The notes: generated by a model from the sequence alone, not told the origin. A stretch of 64,000 nt of DNA from Deinococcus hopiensis KR-140 (GCA_943327755.2 CALPYF020000008.1:62001-126000); one strand, 5' to 3'. Numbered from the stretch's first letter, positions 35,490 to 45,569 are shown. Translations and numbers: made by a program.

Positions 35490-35499
35490 GGAGTCCGTA

Positions 35500-35691
35500 T
35501 TACTTCTGTTCGGTCAGCGGGCGGAGGTTCTCGCGCAGTTCCTCCACACGCTCACCGAGGTCCACGTCGGGGTCGAGGCCATTCGCATCGGCGTTCCCGG
35601 TGGCGCCCTGCATGCCGCTCTGGATCGTCTCGGTCTGGTTCAGGTCCTCGTGGTTCAGGACGGCCTTCTCGCTGCGCGTATCGTCGCTCAT
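35500..35691 (-). other. possible separate 63-aa acidic protein (internal start in crtLm)
   Basis: In the same frame as crtLm, ATG 35691 begins a hydrophilic stretch MSDDTRSEKAVLNHEDLNQT with no relation to the cyclase fold. A CAGGCT sequence six bases before this ATG resembles the leaderless -10 pattern. It could be an independent small protein or a fused tail. Confidence 0.4.
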
Positions 35692-36966
35692 GCCCACAGC
35701 CTGCCGCGCCGGGACCGGGCCCGGATGGGCGGAGGCTGTAGGGGCGTTCATGGCCGAGCGCAGCGCGCGCCCACTGACCCCCGGCGTGGCGAGGGCCGCG
35801 CGGGCCAGCGGCAGCCGGGTGCGCCCGGGCAGCGCCGCGAAGAGGCGCAGCATCGTGCGGGCCAGGGCGCCCGGCGGCGTGTCCGGGTCAAGGAACGCGT
35901 GCCACGCGGCGGGGGGCAGCGCGAAGAACGCCCGGAAGAACGGCGCGAGCTGATCCGGGGGCAGGTTCAGCAGGGCCTGCACGCCCAGCAGGTGCACCTC
36001 GCGCGCGGCGCGGCGCTCGGGGGGCCACAGGGCCGCCCAGGCCGCCGCGTGCGGGTCGCGCCCGGCGCGCAGGGCGTCCGCCGCCGCGTGGGCCACCAGG
36101 GGCGCGGCGCGCAGGGCACCCGCCACCTGAAAGCCACTGATGGGGTGCACCATGCCCCCGGCGGCCCCGAAGGCCAGCGGACCGTGCGGGTCGGGGGCGG
36201 CCGCGTTCATGGGGAACGCCACCCATTCCTCGTGCAGGATCTCGCCGGGCGGGGTGCCCTGCGCGCGCAGGCGCTCGTGCAGCCGCGCGCGCAGGGCCAC
36301 GCGGGTGGGCGCGGGGCGGGCGATCAGGCTGGTCTCCTCCACGAAGTACGTGTCGCCGCCCAGGTGCATGGCGTACAGGAAGGTGGGGGTCTCGCCCGGG
36401 CCATGCGGGGCGCGGTAGTCCATCCAGACCATCGCGCCGGGCGCACTGGGGGGCCGCTCGAAGCGGGCAGTCAGGCCGTACGCGGTCTGCAGGGCCGCGC
36501 CGCCCGGGTGCTGGGGGCGGCGCAGGCTGCCCGCGTGCCCGGCGGCGTCCACCACGAAGCGGGCGCTCAGGGCGTGCCCCTCGCGGGTGTGAACGGTCCA
36601 GCCGTCCGGGCCGGGCACGGCGTGCGTGACGGTCCCCACGGTCCAGGTCAGGGGTCCGGCGCGGTCCAGCAGCGCGTGCAGGAACCGGGTGTTGTCCAGC
36701 AGCGCGTAGGGCCGCAGCAGCGGCGTGGGCTGCGGGCCGGTGTACACCCGCACGTCCGTCCACACGTGCGTGGCGCAGGCTTGCGCCCAGGCGGGCAGGT
36801 CGTCCAGCCACGCGCCGTATGTCGCGGGGAACGCCTGCGGCGCGTGCGGCGCCACGATCCGGACGCTGTGGTGCCGGGCGCGCAACTCGACGGCCAGGGC
36901 CAGCGCGGCGGGCCCGGCGCCGACGATCAGGGCGTCGGTGGGCGCGGGCTCGGTGGGGGCGGGCAT
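35500..36966 (-). CDS. crtLm: lycopene cyclase (CrtLm-type) with extra C-terminal tail
   Basis: 488 residues from ATG 36966. FAD-binding DALIVGAGPAALALAVEL at the N-terminus; lycopene cyclase motifs MVWMDYR, YFVEETSL and GGMVHPISGFQVAGAL. It cyclises lycopene ends on the way to the Deinococcus carotenoids. The last 63 residues (from an internal ATG at 35691) are acidic and hydrophilic (LNHEDLNQTETIQSGMQG; ERVEELRENLRPL) and unlike cyclases, as if a separate small gene had been fused in frame or uses its own start. A TACGCT -10 box six bases before the ATG implies leaderless translation. Confidence 0.85.
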   Translation of the reverse strand: MPAPTEPAPTDALIVGAGPAALALAVELRARHHSVRIVAPHAPQAFPATYGAWLDDLPAWAQACATHVWTDVRVYTGPQPTPLLRPYALLDNTRFLHALLDRAGPLTWTVGTVTHAVPGPDGWTVHTREGHALSARFVVDAAGHAGSLRRPQHPGGAALQTAYGLTARFERPPSAPGAMVWMDYRAPHGPGETPTFLYAMHLGGDTYFVEETSLIARPAPTRVALRARLHERLRAQGTPPGEILHEEWVAFPMNAAAPDPHGPLAFGAAGGMVHPISGFQVAGALRAAPLVAHAAADALRAGRDPHAAAWAALWPPERRAAREVHLLGVQALLNLPPDQLAPFFRAFFALPPAAWHAFLDPDTPPGALARTMLRLFAALPGRTRLPLARAALATPGVSGRALRSAMNAPTASAHPGPVPARQAVGMSDDTRSEKAVLNHEDLNQTETIQSGMQGATGNADANGLDPDVDLGERVEELRENLRPLTEQK

Positions 36967-36972
36967 GCGCGC

Positions 36973-36978
36973 AGCGTA
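36973..36978 (-). promoter_or_regulatory. -10 box of leaderless crtLm promoter
   Basis: TACGCT on the minus strand, six bases before ATG 36966. Confidence 0.55.
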
Positions 36979-37075
36979 GCGTGCCCGCGCGGCGGCGGAG
37001 TGTACGCCCGCGCATGAACGGCAGTTCAAGTTTGGACTGTGGCGCGGCGCGCTGCCCACCCGGGCGCCGGGACTC

Positions 37076-37081
37076 TAGGGT
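37076..37081 (+). promoter_or_regulatory. -10 box of the esterase gene
   Basis: TAGGGT six bases before ATG 37088. Confidence 0.55.
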
Positions 37082-37087
37082 GGGAGC

Positions 37088-37993
37088 ATGACCCGAACCT
37101 CTCCCGTCCCGTCCCGCCGTTCCCGTGTGCCGCGCGCCGCGCTGCTGGGGGCCGGCGCCCTGCTCCTCATGACGGCGCTGGCCGCCTGCTCACGCGACGG
37201 CGCGCAGGGCACCCTGAACCGCGTGGTCTCCACCGCCGGCCTGAACGTAACGAGCAACGTCCGCTACGGCCCGGACGTCCGCAACGTCATGGACGTGTAC
37301 GCCCCGCAGAACGCCCGCAGCGCCCCGGTCGTGCTGTTCATCCACGGCGGCTCCTGGGAGAACGGTGACAAGGACGGCCACAAGTTCGTCGGGGAGTCCC
37401 TGGCGCGCGCCGGGTACGTCACGGCGGTCATGAGCTACCGCCTCGCCCCGGCGAACCGCTATCCCTCGTACGTGCAGGACGCCGCGCAGGCGCTGAAGGT
37501 CCTGCGCGAGAAGGCGGGCGCGCTGGGCGGCAACCCGCAGAACGTGTTCGTGATGGGCCACTCGGCCGGGGGCTTCAACGCCGTGGAGGTCGTGGACAAC
37601 GCCCGCTGGCTCGCGGAGGCGGACGTGCCGGTCAGCGCGATCCGCGGCGTGATCGGCGTGGCCGGACCGTACTCGTACGACTTCCGGCAGTTCTCCAGCG
37701 CGAAGGCCTTCCCGGTCGGCGCCACCCCGGACGAGGTCATGCCCGACCGGCACGTGCGCACCGACGCGCCGCCCCACCTGCTGCTCGTCGCCGAGAACGA
37801 CGACACGGTCTACCCGCAGAACGCCCTGAACATGGAAGCGGCCCTGAAGCGCGCGGGCGTGCCCGTCACGCGGACGGTGCTGCCGAAACTGAACCACATC
37901 ACGATCATCGCGGCCATGGCGCGTCCCCTGACGTTCCTGGGCGGCACCCGGCAGGCGGTCATCGACTTCATCGAGGCGCACCGGCTGCCCTGA
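37088..37993 (+). CDS. alpha/beta hydrolase lipoprotein (carboxylesterase-like)
   Basis: 301 residues. Lipoprotein signal with LAAC lipobox. Oxyanion motif FIHGGSWENG, nucleophile elbow VMGHSAGGFNAVE, and C-terminal catalytic His in KLNHITI. Resembles the BD-FAE/kynurenine-formamidase-like esterases. Substrate unknown; located at the outer face of the membrane. Confidence 0.88.
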   Translation: MTRTSPVPSRRSRVPRAALLGAGALLLMTALAACSRDGAQGTLNRVVSTAGLNVTSNVRYGPDVRNVMDVYAPQNARSAPVVLFIHGGSWENGDKDGHKFVGESLARAGYVTAVMSYRLAPANRYPSYVQDAAQALKVLREKAGALGGNPQNVFVMGHSAGGFNAVEVVDNARWLAEADVPVSAIRGVIGVAGPYSYDFRQFSSAKAFPVGATPDEVMPDRHVRTDAPPHLLLVAENDDTVYPQNALNMEAALKRAGVPVTRTVLPKLNHITIIAAMARPLTFLGGTRQAVIDFIEAHRLP

Positions 37994-38015
37994 CGTCACA
38001 CTCGGCGCGGGCGGG

Positions 38016-38021
38016 TAGCAT
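38016..38021 (+). promoter_or_regulatory. -10 box deciding the start of the small lipoprotein gene
   Basis: TAGCAT seven bases before GTG 38029. An ATG at 38020 overlaps this box and so is unlikely to be transcribed as a start. Confidence 0.55.
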
Positions 38022-38028
38022 GGACGGC

Positions 38029-38400
38029 GTGAGGCGTTCCCTGCTCCTGCTCGCGCTGCTCTGCCCGGCCCTGGGCAGCTGCCGTTACAATTTCGTGCCG
38101 CTGATTCCCGGGCAGATCGAACCGGAACTCCCGGCCCGCGTGACCGGCGCGGCCCTGACCCGCGACGGCGAGCGGCTGGTGCTGCGCGCCCAGGTGGATG
38201 GCCCGATCACGCCGGGGTTCCTGAGCGTGGCGTGGTTCAACGGCACCCAGGCCATCGGCACGGACAGCGTGTACCTCGACGCCGCGCAGCGCGCCGCCAC
38301 CTTCGAACTGCGCGCCCCGGACAAGGGCGCGTACCGGGCCGTGCTGTCCTTCGGCAGCGCGGTGCTGCGGCAGGTGGAACTGTACGAGGTCAAGCCGTGA
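38029..38400 (+). CDS. small lipoprotein of unknown function
   Basis: 123 residues from GTG 38029 (see -10 box). Signal RRSLLLLALLCPALGSC with lipobox ending in Cys; mature domain predicted all-beta (GERLVLRAQVDGPITPGFLS; TFELRAPDKGAYRAVLSF), immunoglobulin-like by pattern. The TGA overlaps the GTG of the next gene. No family recognised. Confidence 0.75.
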   Translation: MRRSLLLLALLCPALGSCRYNFVPLIPGQIEPELPARVTGAALTRDGERLVLRAQVDGPITPGFLSVAWFNGTQAIGTDSVYLDAAQRAATFELRAPDKGAYRAVLSFGSAVLRQVELYEVKP

Positions 38401-38795
38401 AGGCGTGGCGCGGCGTCGTGGAATGGACGGCCGGGCAGCGCGAGCGCTTCGTGTGGCGCGACGGCCGCCTGGAGCCGCTGCGGGTGGAGGCCCGGCCCGC
38501 GCCGGTGAACTACGGGTGCCTGCCGGGCACCCTGAACCCGGCCGATGCCGCCGAGGTGGACGCCGTGTGGCTGGGCGAGCCGCTGGCAGTCGGCACGGTG
38601 CGCGAGGGGGCCCCGGCGGCCCTGCTGCACCTGCACGACGGGGATCACAAGGTGATCTTCAGCGTGGGCCCGGTGCAGGGCGCGGCCCTTCAGGGGCTGC
38701 TGGCGTGGTTCCCGCCCGAGCGGGGCGCGACCGTGCAGGACGCCCACGCCGCGCAGGCGTGGCTGGACGAACTGGCCGCCGCGCGGCCCGGGTAA
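38397..38795 (+). CDS. inorganic-pyrophosphatase-like protein
   Basis: 132 residues from GTG 38397, overlapping the previous stop. Contains VNYGCLPGTLNPADAAEVDA, which resembles the NYGfiPGT...D..DA core of family I inorganic pyrophosphatases, but the protein is shorter than the usual ~170 and several catalytic acids are not obvious. Possibly a divergent or degenerate pyrophosphatase. Confidence 0.6.
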   Translation: MKAWRGVVEWTAGQRERFVWRDGRLEPLRVEARPAPVNYGCLPGTLNPADAAEVDAVWLGEPLAVGTVREGAPAALLHLHDGDHKVIFSVGPVQGAALQGLLAWFPPERGATVQDAHAAQAWLDELAAARPG

Positions 38796-38798
38796 CGG

Positions 38799-39683
38799 TC
38801 AGGGGGACGCCGTTCCGGCCGGACCCCGGGCATCCTGCCAGGCCCACTCGAGCGTCAGGGTGCGCAGTTGCCCCGCCACCCAGGTCATCGCGTCGCTGCC
38901 CGGGTAGGTGACGGCGCTGTGGTCCTCCCGAGGGGAGATGAAGCGGGTCAGGCCGCGCGTGGTGCCGTCCAGGCGGACGTTGCTCTCCACCTCGAACAGG
39001 TAGTTCACGGCGTAACCGTTCTGGGCGCCGCGTCTGGGCAGGCGCTTGCTCTGCACCTCGATGCCACGCGCGACGTTGGGCCACACGACGTCCTTGGCGT
39101 TCACGCGCCGCCCCGCGACGGGCATGGGGTCGCAGGCGCTCAGGGGAGAGTACGGTTCGGCGCTGCGGATCAGGGCGCCGAAGTCCGTCTTCCAGCCCAG
39201 GCAGATGCCGTCCAGGTCGATCTGCGCCGCGAAGGACACGTCGGGCCGGTCGCGGGTCAGCTGGTGCAGCCACGCCACGCCCTGCGAGTGCCCCAGCAGC
39301 ACCAGCCTCGGCGCGGCCGCGCCGGGCCACGCAGCGCGCAGGGCGTCCAGGTCGGTCAGCAGAGCCGCGTACCCGCGCTGCTCCGTGCCGGTGCGGGTGG
39401 AGACGAAACTCGCCAGCGGACTGCTCGCGTAGCTGGCTGCCTGGACACTCAGTCCGGCAGCTGTGAATTCCCGGGCGACGCGGTCCACGGTGCCGCGTGA
39501 CCCCAGGTACGCCCAGTTGTCGCGCGGCGCGGCGCACGGCACGCCGCAGCGGCCCGAGACGCTGAGGATCACCACGTCCGGCGCCGTCCCGGTCAGGGTC
39601 AGGCCGGGGGTGGCGGTGGGGTTCACGTGCAGCGTGGGGGCGCAGGCCGTGAGCAGCAGGGCGGACAGGAGCGCGGCACGCAT
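38799..39683 (-). CDS. alpha/beta hydrolase-like lipoprotein
   Basis: 294 residues from ATG 39683 (TACACT -10 box nine bases upstream). Lipobox LLTAC. The nucleophile elbow LVLLGHSQGVAWLHQL and a downstream acidic/His pair (PREDHSAVTYPGSD) suggest a serine hydrolase. Extracytoplasmic; substrate unknown. Convergent with the pyrophosphatase-like gene, three bases apart. Confidence 0.8.
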   Translation of the reverse strand: MRAALLSALLLTACAPTLHVNPTATPGLTLTGTAPDVVILSVSGRCGVPCAAPRDNWAYLGSRGTVDRVAREFTAAGLSVQAASYASSPLASFVSTRTGTEQRGYAALLTDLDALRAAWPGAAAPRLVLLGHSQGVAWLHQLTRDRPDVSFAAQIDLDGICLGWKTDFGALIRSAEPYSPLSACDPMPVAGRRVNAKDVVWPNVARGIEVQSKRLPRRGAQNGYAVNYLFEVESNVRLDGTTRGLTRFISPREDHSAVTYPGSDAMTWVAGQLRTLTLEWAWQDARGPAGTASP

Positions 39684-39692
39684 CGGGAGTCC

Positions 39693-39698
39693 AGTGTA
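39693..39698 (-). promoter_or_regulatory. -10 box of the alpha/beta hydrolase lipoprotein gene
   Basis: TACACT on the minus strand, nine bases before ATG 39683. Confidence 0.4.
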
Positions 39699-39730
39699 CG
39701 CGCCGCGCGGCGGAGCACTGGGGCCGCCTC

Positions 39731-40416
<686 letters not shown>

Positions 40417-40420
<4 letters not shown>

Positions 40421-42006
40421 GCGGTCACCTCGGCCGGTTCGGGAGGGCGGTGCGGGAGGGGCTGTGGGAGACTCAGCTGGAAGACGGTCAGCGGGCCGCG
40501 CCGGGTGTGGCGCAGGCTGCCGCCCAGACCCTGCACGCGCGAGTAGACGCCGTGCAGGCCGTAGCCACGGCCCTCGCCCTTGCTGCTCGCCCCCCGGTCG
40601 AAGAGGGTGTCGTGCAGGGCCGGGGACACGCCGGGGCCGCTGTCCTCCACCTCGACCTGCATGCCGTCCGGGTCCTCGCCGATGGTGACGGTGACCAGTC
40701 CGGGCTGCCCGGCGAGCGCCTCGAAGGCGTTCTCGGTGAGGTTTCCCACGGCGCTGACCAGGGTGTCGGCGTGGCGTTCCCAGTGCGGGCCCAGGTGGCT
40801 GCCCTCGGTGATCTGGAAGTCGATGCCGAGTTCCTGCGCCCGCTCGCGCTTCCCGGCCAGCAGCGCCACCAGCCGGGGGACCTGCACGTCGCGCAGCAGC
40901 TGCCGGAACTGCGCATCGGCGTGGATCTCGGCGTTCAGGACGCGCAGGGCCTCCTCGCCCCGCCCGAGCTGCAGCAGGCCGGACAGGACGTGCAGGCGGT
41001 TCTGGTACTCGTGCGTCTGGGCGCGCAGGACGTCCACGAAGCCGCGCGCGTGCGTGAGTTCCTCCGCCAGGGCCAGCGCCTCGGCGCGGTCGCGGAAGCC
41101 CGCCACGAACCCGCCGCCCTCCAGCGGTTCGAGGTTCACGAGGACCGGCTCGCCCCGCAGGGCCAGTTCCAGGTTCTGGGTGCGCGCCGCCCCCCCGGCG
41201 GTCAGGAGCGCCAGTTCCGGCCAGAGGGTCGCCAGGGGCGCCGGGGCACTCTGACCGCCCAGCAGGGTCACGGCGCGGTCGCTGCTGAGGGTCACGAGGC
41301 CGCCGGCATCCACGGCCAGCACGCCCTCGCGCAGCGCGGCCAGCACGGCGCGCTGCTGGCGGGCCAGCGCGGCGATCTGTTCGGGTTCCAGGTTCAGGAT
41401 CTCGGCCCGCAGGCGCCGGGCGGCCCACACCGCGCCCACCGTGCCCAGGCCCAGCGCCAGCACGAACCACGGCAGCAGGCTGATCAGGGCGCTGCCCACC
41501 AGATGCCACACCTGCGGCATGAGGTACCCGGTGCTGACCACGCCCACCACGCGGCTGCCGGGCACACCGCCCGCCCAGACCGGGACCTTGCCGCGCACGC
41601 TCAGGCCCAGGCTGCCGCGCGCGACCGACACGACCTCCTGCCCGGCCAGCGGCTGGGCGTTGTCGCCGCCCTCCATGGGCTTGCCCAGCCGCTCGGGAAC
41701 GGGGTGCGCCAGCCGGATGCCGCGCGCGTTGCCGACCACGATGAAGTCCGCACCCGCCTCCTCGCGCAGCACGTTCACCTGGGCGTTCAGCGCGGCGTCC
41801 TGCGCGCCGCGCGCGGTGCCCTGCACGACCACGGGCAGTTTCGCCACGATGCGGCTGGCGGTCAGGGCGCGCTCGCCCAGGCGCTCGCGGGCCTCGCCGT
41901 ACAGCTGCGCGGTCTGCACGACCACGAGCAGGGCGGTCATGCCGCACAGCACGAACAGGTGCAGGCGCACCAGTCGGCCCTGGAGGTTGGGGCGGCGTCG
42001 GGTCAT
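40417..42006 (-). CDS. sensor histidine kinase, CitA/DcuS type
   Basis: 529 residues from ATG 42006. Two membrane helices (about 15-35 and 175-200) enclose a periplasmic PAS-like sensor (ADFIVVGNARGIRLAHP). A cytosolic PAS-like region follows, then the kinase core with the CitA-family H-box LRAQTHEYQNRLHVLSGLLQ, N-box NLTENAFEAL and G-boxes (DSGPGVSP; GRGYGLHGV). Family members sense C4-dicarboxylates or citrate. Confidence 0.93.
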
Positions 42007-42021
42007 GGATGTTCGCCCCCG

Positions 42022-42027
42022 ATTGTA
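42022..42027 (-). promoter_or_regulatory. -10 box of the sensor kinase gene
   Basis: TACAAT on the minus strand, 15 bases before ATG 42006, giving a leader of about 8 bases. No strong -35. Confidence 0.45.
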
Positions 42028-42058
42028 GGAGGGAGTGCACGCCCACACCCAGGGGTTA

Positions 42059-42096
42059 CGTGCATTGCGTTCACGGGCGTGCATTGCGTACACGGA
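42059..42096. promoter_or_regulatory. two 19-bp direct repeats, likely response-regulator sites
   Basis: CGTGCATTGCGTTCACGGG and CGTGCATTGCGTACACGGA are head-to-tail without a gap, and a partial third unit TTGCGTGG follows. They lie between the divergent kinase and tctC promoters. Confidence 0.75.
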
Positions 42097-42123
42097 TTGC
42101 GTGGCCAGCACGCAAAAAAACTC

Positions 42124-42152
42124 TTGTGACCGGGGCCGGGTGGGCGTAGGGT
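42124..42152 (+). promoter_or_regulatory. tctCBA promoter
   Basis: -35 TTGTGA (42124-42129), 17-bp spacer, -10 TAGGGT (42147-42152). The 19-bp repeats end 28 bp upstream of the -35, a usual position for an activator. GGAGGAA then precedes the tctC ATG. Confidence 0.6.
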
Positions 42153-42193
42153 ACGGGTGACACCACAACCCACCCCCTCACCGGAGGAACCCC

Positions 42194-43144
<951 letters not shown>

Positions 43145-43243
43145 AGCCTGCGGCTGGTCGTGCCGGGCGGTGGCGAGTTTCCTTCGCGCCGCCCGGCCCC
43201 ACGTTGAGTCCCCCGTTCTTCCCTGCCCTGCGAGGTTCCGTGC

Positions 43244-43762
43244 ATGTCTGATCCCGTCACCACCCCCATTCCCGCCGCGCGCCGCGGCCTGAGCGTGCCC
43301 GACCTGCTGGTCGCGCTGGGCGTCCTGATCATCGGGGCCCTGCTGCTGATCGGTACGCTGAAGATTCCCTTCGGCATCAACGCGTACGTCGGCCCGCGCG
43401 TGTTCCCCATGATCGTGTCGGTCGGCACGCTGGCGCTGGGCGCGCTGCTGCTCGTGGCGACGCTGCGCGGCTACCGCGCCGAACCCGCCGCCGAGGAGGA
43501 CAGCGACCCGGACGCCCAGCCGGACCTGCGCCAGCCCGGGATCATCCTGGGCGGCTTCCTGCTGGGCTCGCTGATCCTGGTGCCGCTGGGCTTCGTGGTG
43601 GGCACAGCCGTCATGTACTTCAGCGTGGGCTTCGCGTTCGGTGAGCGCCGCGCGCCCCTGTTGGCGGGCGTGGCGCTGATCGTCGCGCTCGTCACGTACG
43701 TGGCGTTCACGCGCGGCCTGGGCCTGAGCCTCCCGGCGGGCATCCTGAAAGGGGTGCTGTGA
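43244..43762 (+). CDS. tctB: tripartite tricarboxylate transporter, small membrane subunit
   Basis: 172 residues with four predicted membrane helices and the TctB-typical FGINAYVGPRVFPMIV. A Glu/Asp-rich loop (AEEDSDPDAQPD) joins helices 2 and 3. The stop overlaps tctA. Confidence 0.92.
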   Translation: MSDPVTTPIPAARRGLSVPDLLVALGVLIIGALLLIGTLKIPFGINAYVGPRVFPMIVSVGTLALGALLLVATLRGYRAEPAAEEDSDPDAQPDLRQPGIILGGFLLGSLILVPLGFVVGTAVMYFSVGFAFGERRAPLLAGVALIVALVTYVAFTRGLGLSLPAGILKGVL

Positions 43763-45261
43763 TGGACGCCATTCAGTCCCTGTTCGCGGGCTTCGAAACC
43801 GCCCTGACCCCCCTGAACCTGCTGTGGGCCCTGGTGGGCGTGACACTGGGCACCCTGGTGGGCGTGCTGCCCGGTATCGGCCCGGCCCTGACCGTGGCGC
43901 TGCTGCTGCCGGTCACCGCGAAACTCCCGCCCGTGAGTGCGTTCATCATGTTCGCCGGGATCTATTACGGCGGGATGTTCGGCGGCAGCACCACCAGCAT
44001 CCTGCTGAACACCCCGGGCGAGTCGAGCAGCATCATCACCGCCCTGGAAGGCAACAAGATGGCCCGGCGGGGCCGCGCGGCTGCCGCCCTGGCGACTGCC
44101 GCGATCGGGTCGTTCGTGGCGGGCACCATTGGCACGGCGCTCCTGACCTTCGCCGCGCCCGCCATCGCGGACGTGGCCGTGCAGATCCCCCCGAGCGCGA
44201 AGTTCGCGCTGATCATGCTGGCGTTCGTGACCATCAGCGCCACGTTCGGCGGCTCGCCGCTGCGCGGCCTGATCAGCCTCTTCCTGGGGCTGGCGATCGG
44301 CCTGATCGGCACCGACCTCCAGAGCGGGCAGGCGCGCTTCACGCTGGGCTACCCGGAACTGCTCGACGGCATCGATTTCGTGACGGTCGTGATCGGCCTG
44401 TTCGCGGTCGGTGAGACGCTGTTCGTCGCCAGCCGCCTGCGCAAGGACAAGGCCAGCGTAATCAAGCTGGACGGGAACGCCCGCATGAACCGCGAGGACT
44501 GGCGGCGCTCGTGGAAGCCGTGGCTGCGCGGCACGGCGCTGGGCTTCCCGTTCGGCGCGATCCCGGCGGGCGGCGCGGAGATCCCCACCTTCCTGTCCTA
44601 CACGCTGGAGAAGAAACTCAGCAAGCACCCCGAGGAGTTCGGCAAGGGCGCCATCGAGGGCGTGGCCGGGCCGGAAGCGGCGAACAACGCGTCGGCGGCG
44701 GGCGTGCTCGTGCCGCTGCTGACGCTGGGCCTGCCCACCAGCGCCACCGCCGCGATCCTGCTGGCCGCCTTCCAGCAGTACGGGCTGCAACCCGGGCCGC
44801 TGCTATTCGTGACCAGCCCGGATCTCGTGTGGGGCCTGATCGCCAGCCTGTACATCGGGAACGTCATGCTGCTGGCCCTGAACCTGCCGCTGGCCCCCAT
44901 CTGGGCGAAACTGCTGCTGATCCCCCGCCCGTTCCTGTACGCCGGGATTCTGGTGTTCAGCACGGTGGGCGTGTACTCGCTGAACAACAGCGTGTTCGAC
45001 CTGTTCCTGCTCGCGATCTTCGGCCTGATCGGGTACGGCATGCGCCGCTTCGACTTCCCCGTCACGCCCGCGATCATCGGCGTGATCCTGGGGCCGGTGT
45101 CGGAAAGTCAGTTCCGCACGGCGATGCAGCAGAGCGGCGGGGACATGAGCGTGTTCGTGCGCCAGCCGCTGTCGGCGTTCATCCTGCTGATCGTGCTGGC
45201 GGCGCTGGTGGTGCCGCAGGTCCTCAAATCCCGCGCGGCGCGGCAGGGTGCGGCCAGCTGA
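43762..45261 (+). CDS. tctA: tripartite tricarboxylate transporter, large membrane subunit
   Basis: 499 residues from ATG 43762 (a GTG at 43759 is an alternative). About 11-12 membrane helices and the TctA signatures GVLPGIGPALTVALLLP, YYGGMFGGSTTSILLNTPGE and GVAGPEAANNASAAG. Ends at a strong terminator. The substrate is a tricarboxylate or related acid, sodium-coupled in known systems. Confidence 0.95.
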   Translation: MDAIQSLFAGFETALTPLNLLWALVGVTLGTLVGVLPGIGPALTVALLLPVTAKLPPVSAFIMFAGIYYGGMFGGSTTSILLNTPGESSSIITALEGNKMARRGRAAAALATAAIGSFVAGTIGTALLTFAAPAIADVAVQIPPSAKFALIMLAFVTISATFGGSPLRGLISLFLGLAIGLIGTDLQSGQARFTLGYPELLDGIDFVTVVIGLFAVGETLFVASRLRKDKASVIKLDGNARMNREDWRRSWKPWLRGTALGFPFGAIPAGGAEIPTFLSYTLEKKLSKHPEEFGKGAIEGVAGPEAANNASAAGVLVPLLTLGLPTSATAAILLAAFQQYGLQPGPLLFVTSPDLVWGLIASLYIGNVMLLALNLPLAPIWAKLLLIPRPFLYAGILVFSTVGVYSLNNSVFDLFLLAIFGLIGYGMRRFDFPVTPAIIGVILGPVSESQFRTAMQQSGGDMSVFVRQPLSAFILLIVLAALVVPQVLKSRAARQGAAS

Positions 45262-45275
45262 ACACCATCGGATCA

Positions 45276-45315
45276 GGAAGAGGTCGGGCCATGACGCGCC
45301 CGACCTCTTCCTTTT
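45276..45315 (+). terminator. rho-independent terminator of tctCBA
   Basis: GGAAGAGGTCGGGC pairs perfectly with GCCCGACCTCTTCC (14 bp, 8-base loop), followed by TTTT. Begins 15 bases past the tctA stop. Confidence 0.92.
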
Positions 45316-45317
45316 GC

Positions 45318-45494
45318 TCAGCGCACGCCGCCCTCCAGCAGCAGCCAGAGGTGCCGCAGCAGGTCGTCCACGTCGTGGAAGGTGCGGGTGTCCTGCGGGC
45401 GGCCCTGGGGTTCCAGGTGCACGGTGGGGCGGGTGGCGGGGGTGGGCGGCTCGATGCGGATGATGTACGCGGTGGGGGGCTGTGGGGGGGGCAC
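45318..45494 (-). CDS. small hypothetical protein (58 aa)
   Basis: GTG 45494 lies behind an AAGGAG site. The product starts MPPPQPPTAYIIRIEPP and ends DVDDLLRHLWLLLEGGVR. It is divergent from the BTAD regulator gene with only 75 bases between them, and ends next to the tct terminator. No family recognised; the position suggests a link to the regulator. Confidence 0.6.
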   Translation of the reverse strand: MPPPQPPTAYIIRIEPPTPATRPTVHLEPQGRPQDTRTFHDVDDLLRHLWLLLEGGVR

Positions 45495-45532
45495 GCGGGG
45501 GTCTCCTTGCGGGGCAGTCTGGCGTGGGGGGT

Positions 45533-45559
45533 GTTGCGCGGGCGTTGCGCGCGTACACT
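45533..45559 (+). promoter_or_regulatory. promoter region of the BTAD regulator gene with direct repeat
   Basis: GTTGCGCG occurs at 45533-45540 and again at 45544-45551 (11-bp period), directly followed by a TACACT -10 box (45554-45559), 10 bases before ATG 45570. The repeats could be a regulator site, perhaps for the gene's own product. Confidence 0.45.
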
Positions 45560-45569
45560 GGGGGCACTC

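Larger units (their letters stand above)
35345..35499. mobile_element. MITE-like element with terminal inverted repeats (~155 bp)
   Basis: The ends TACGGATTCCGTTTG and (reverse complement of the right end) TACGGACTCCGATTG match at 13 of 15 positions and each end in TA, as expected for TA target duplication by IS630/Tc1-like elements. Inside are two more palindromes (35369-35391 and 35460-35489). No coding capacity. It abuts the TAA stop of the crtLm reading frame. Confidence 0.6.
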
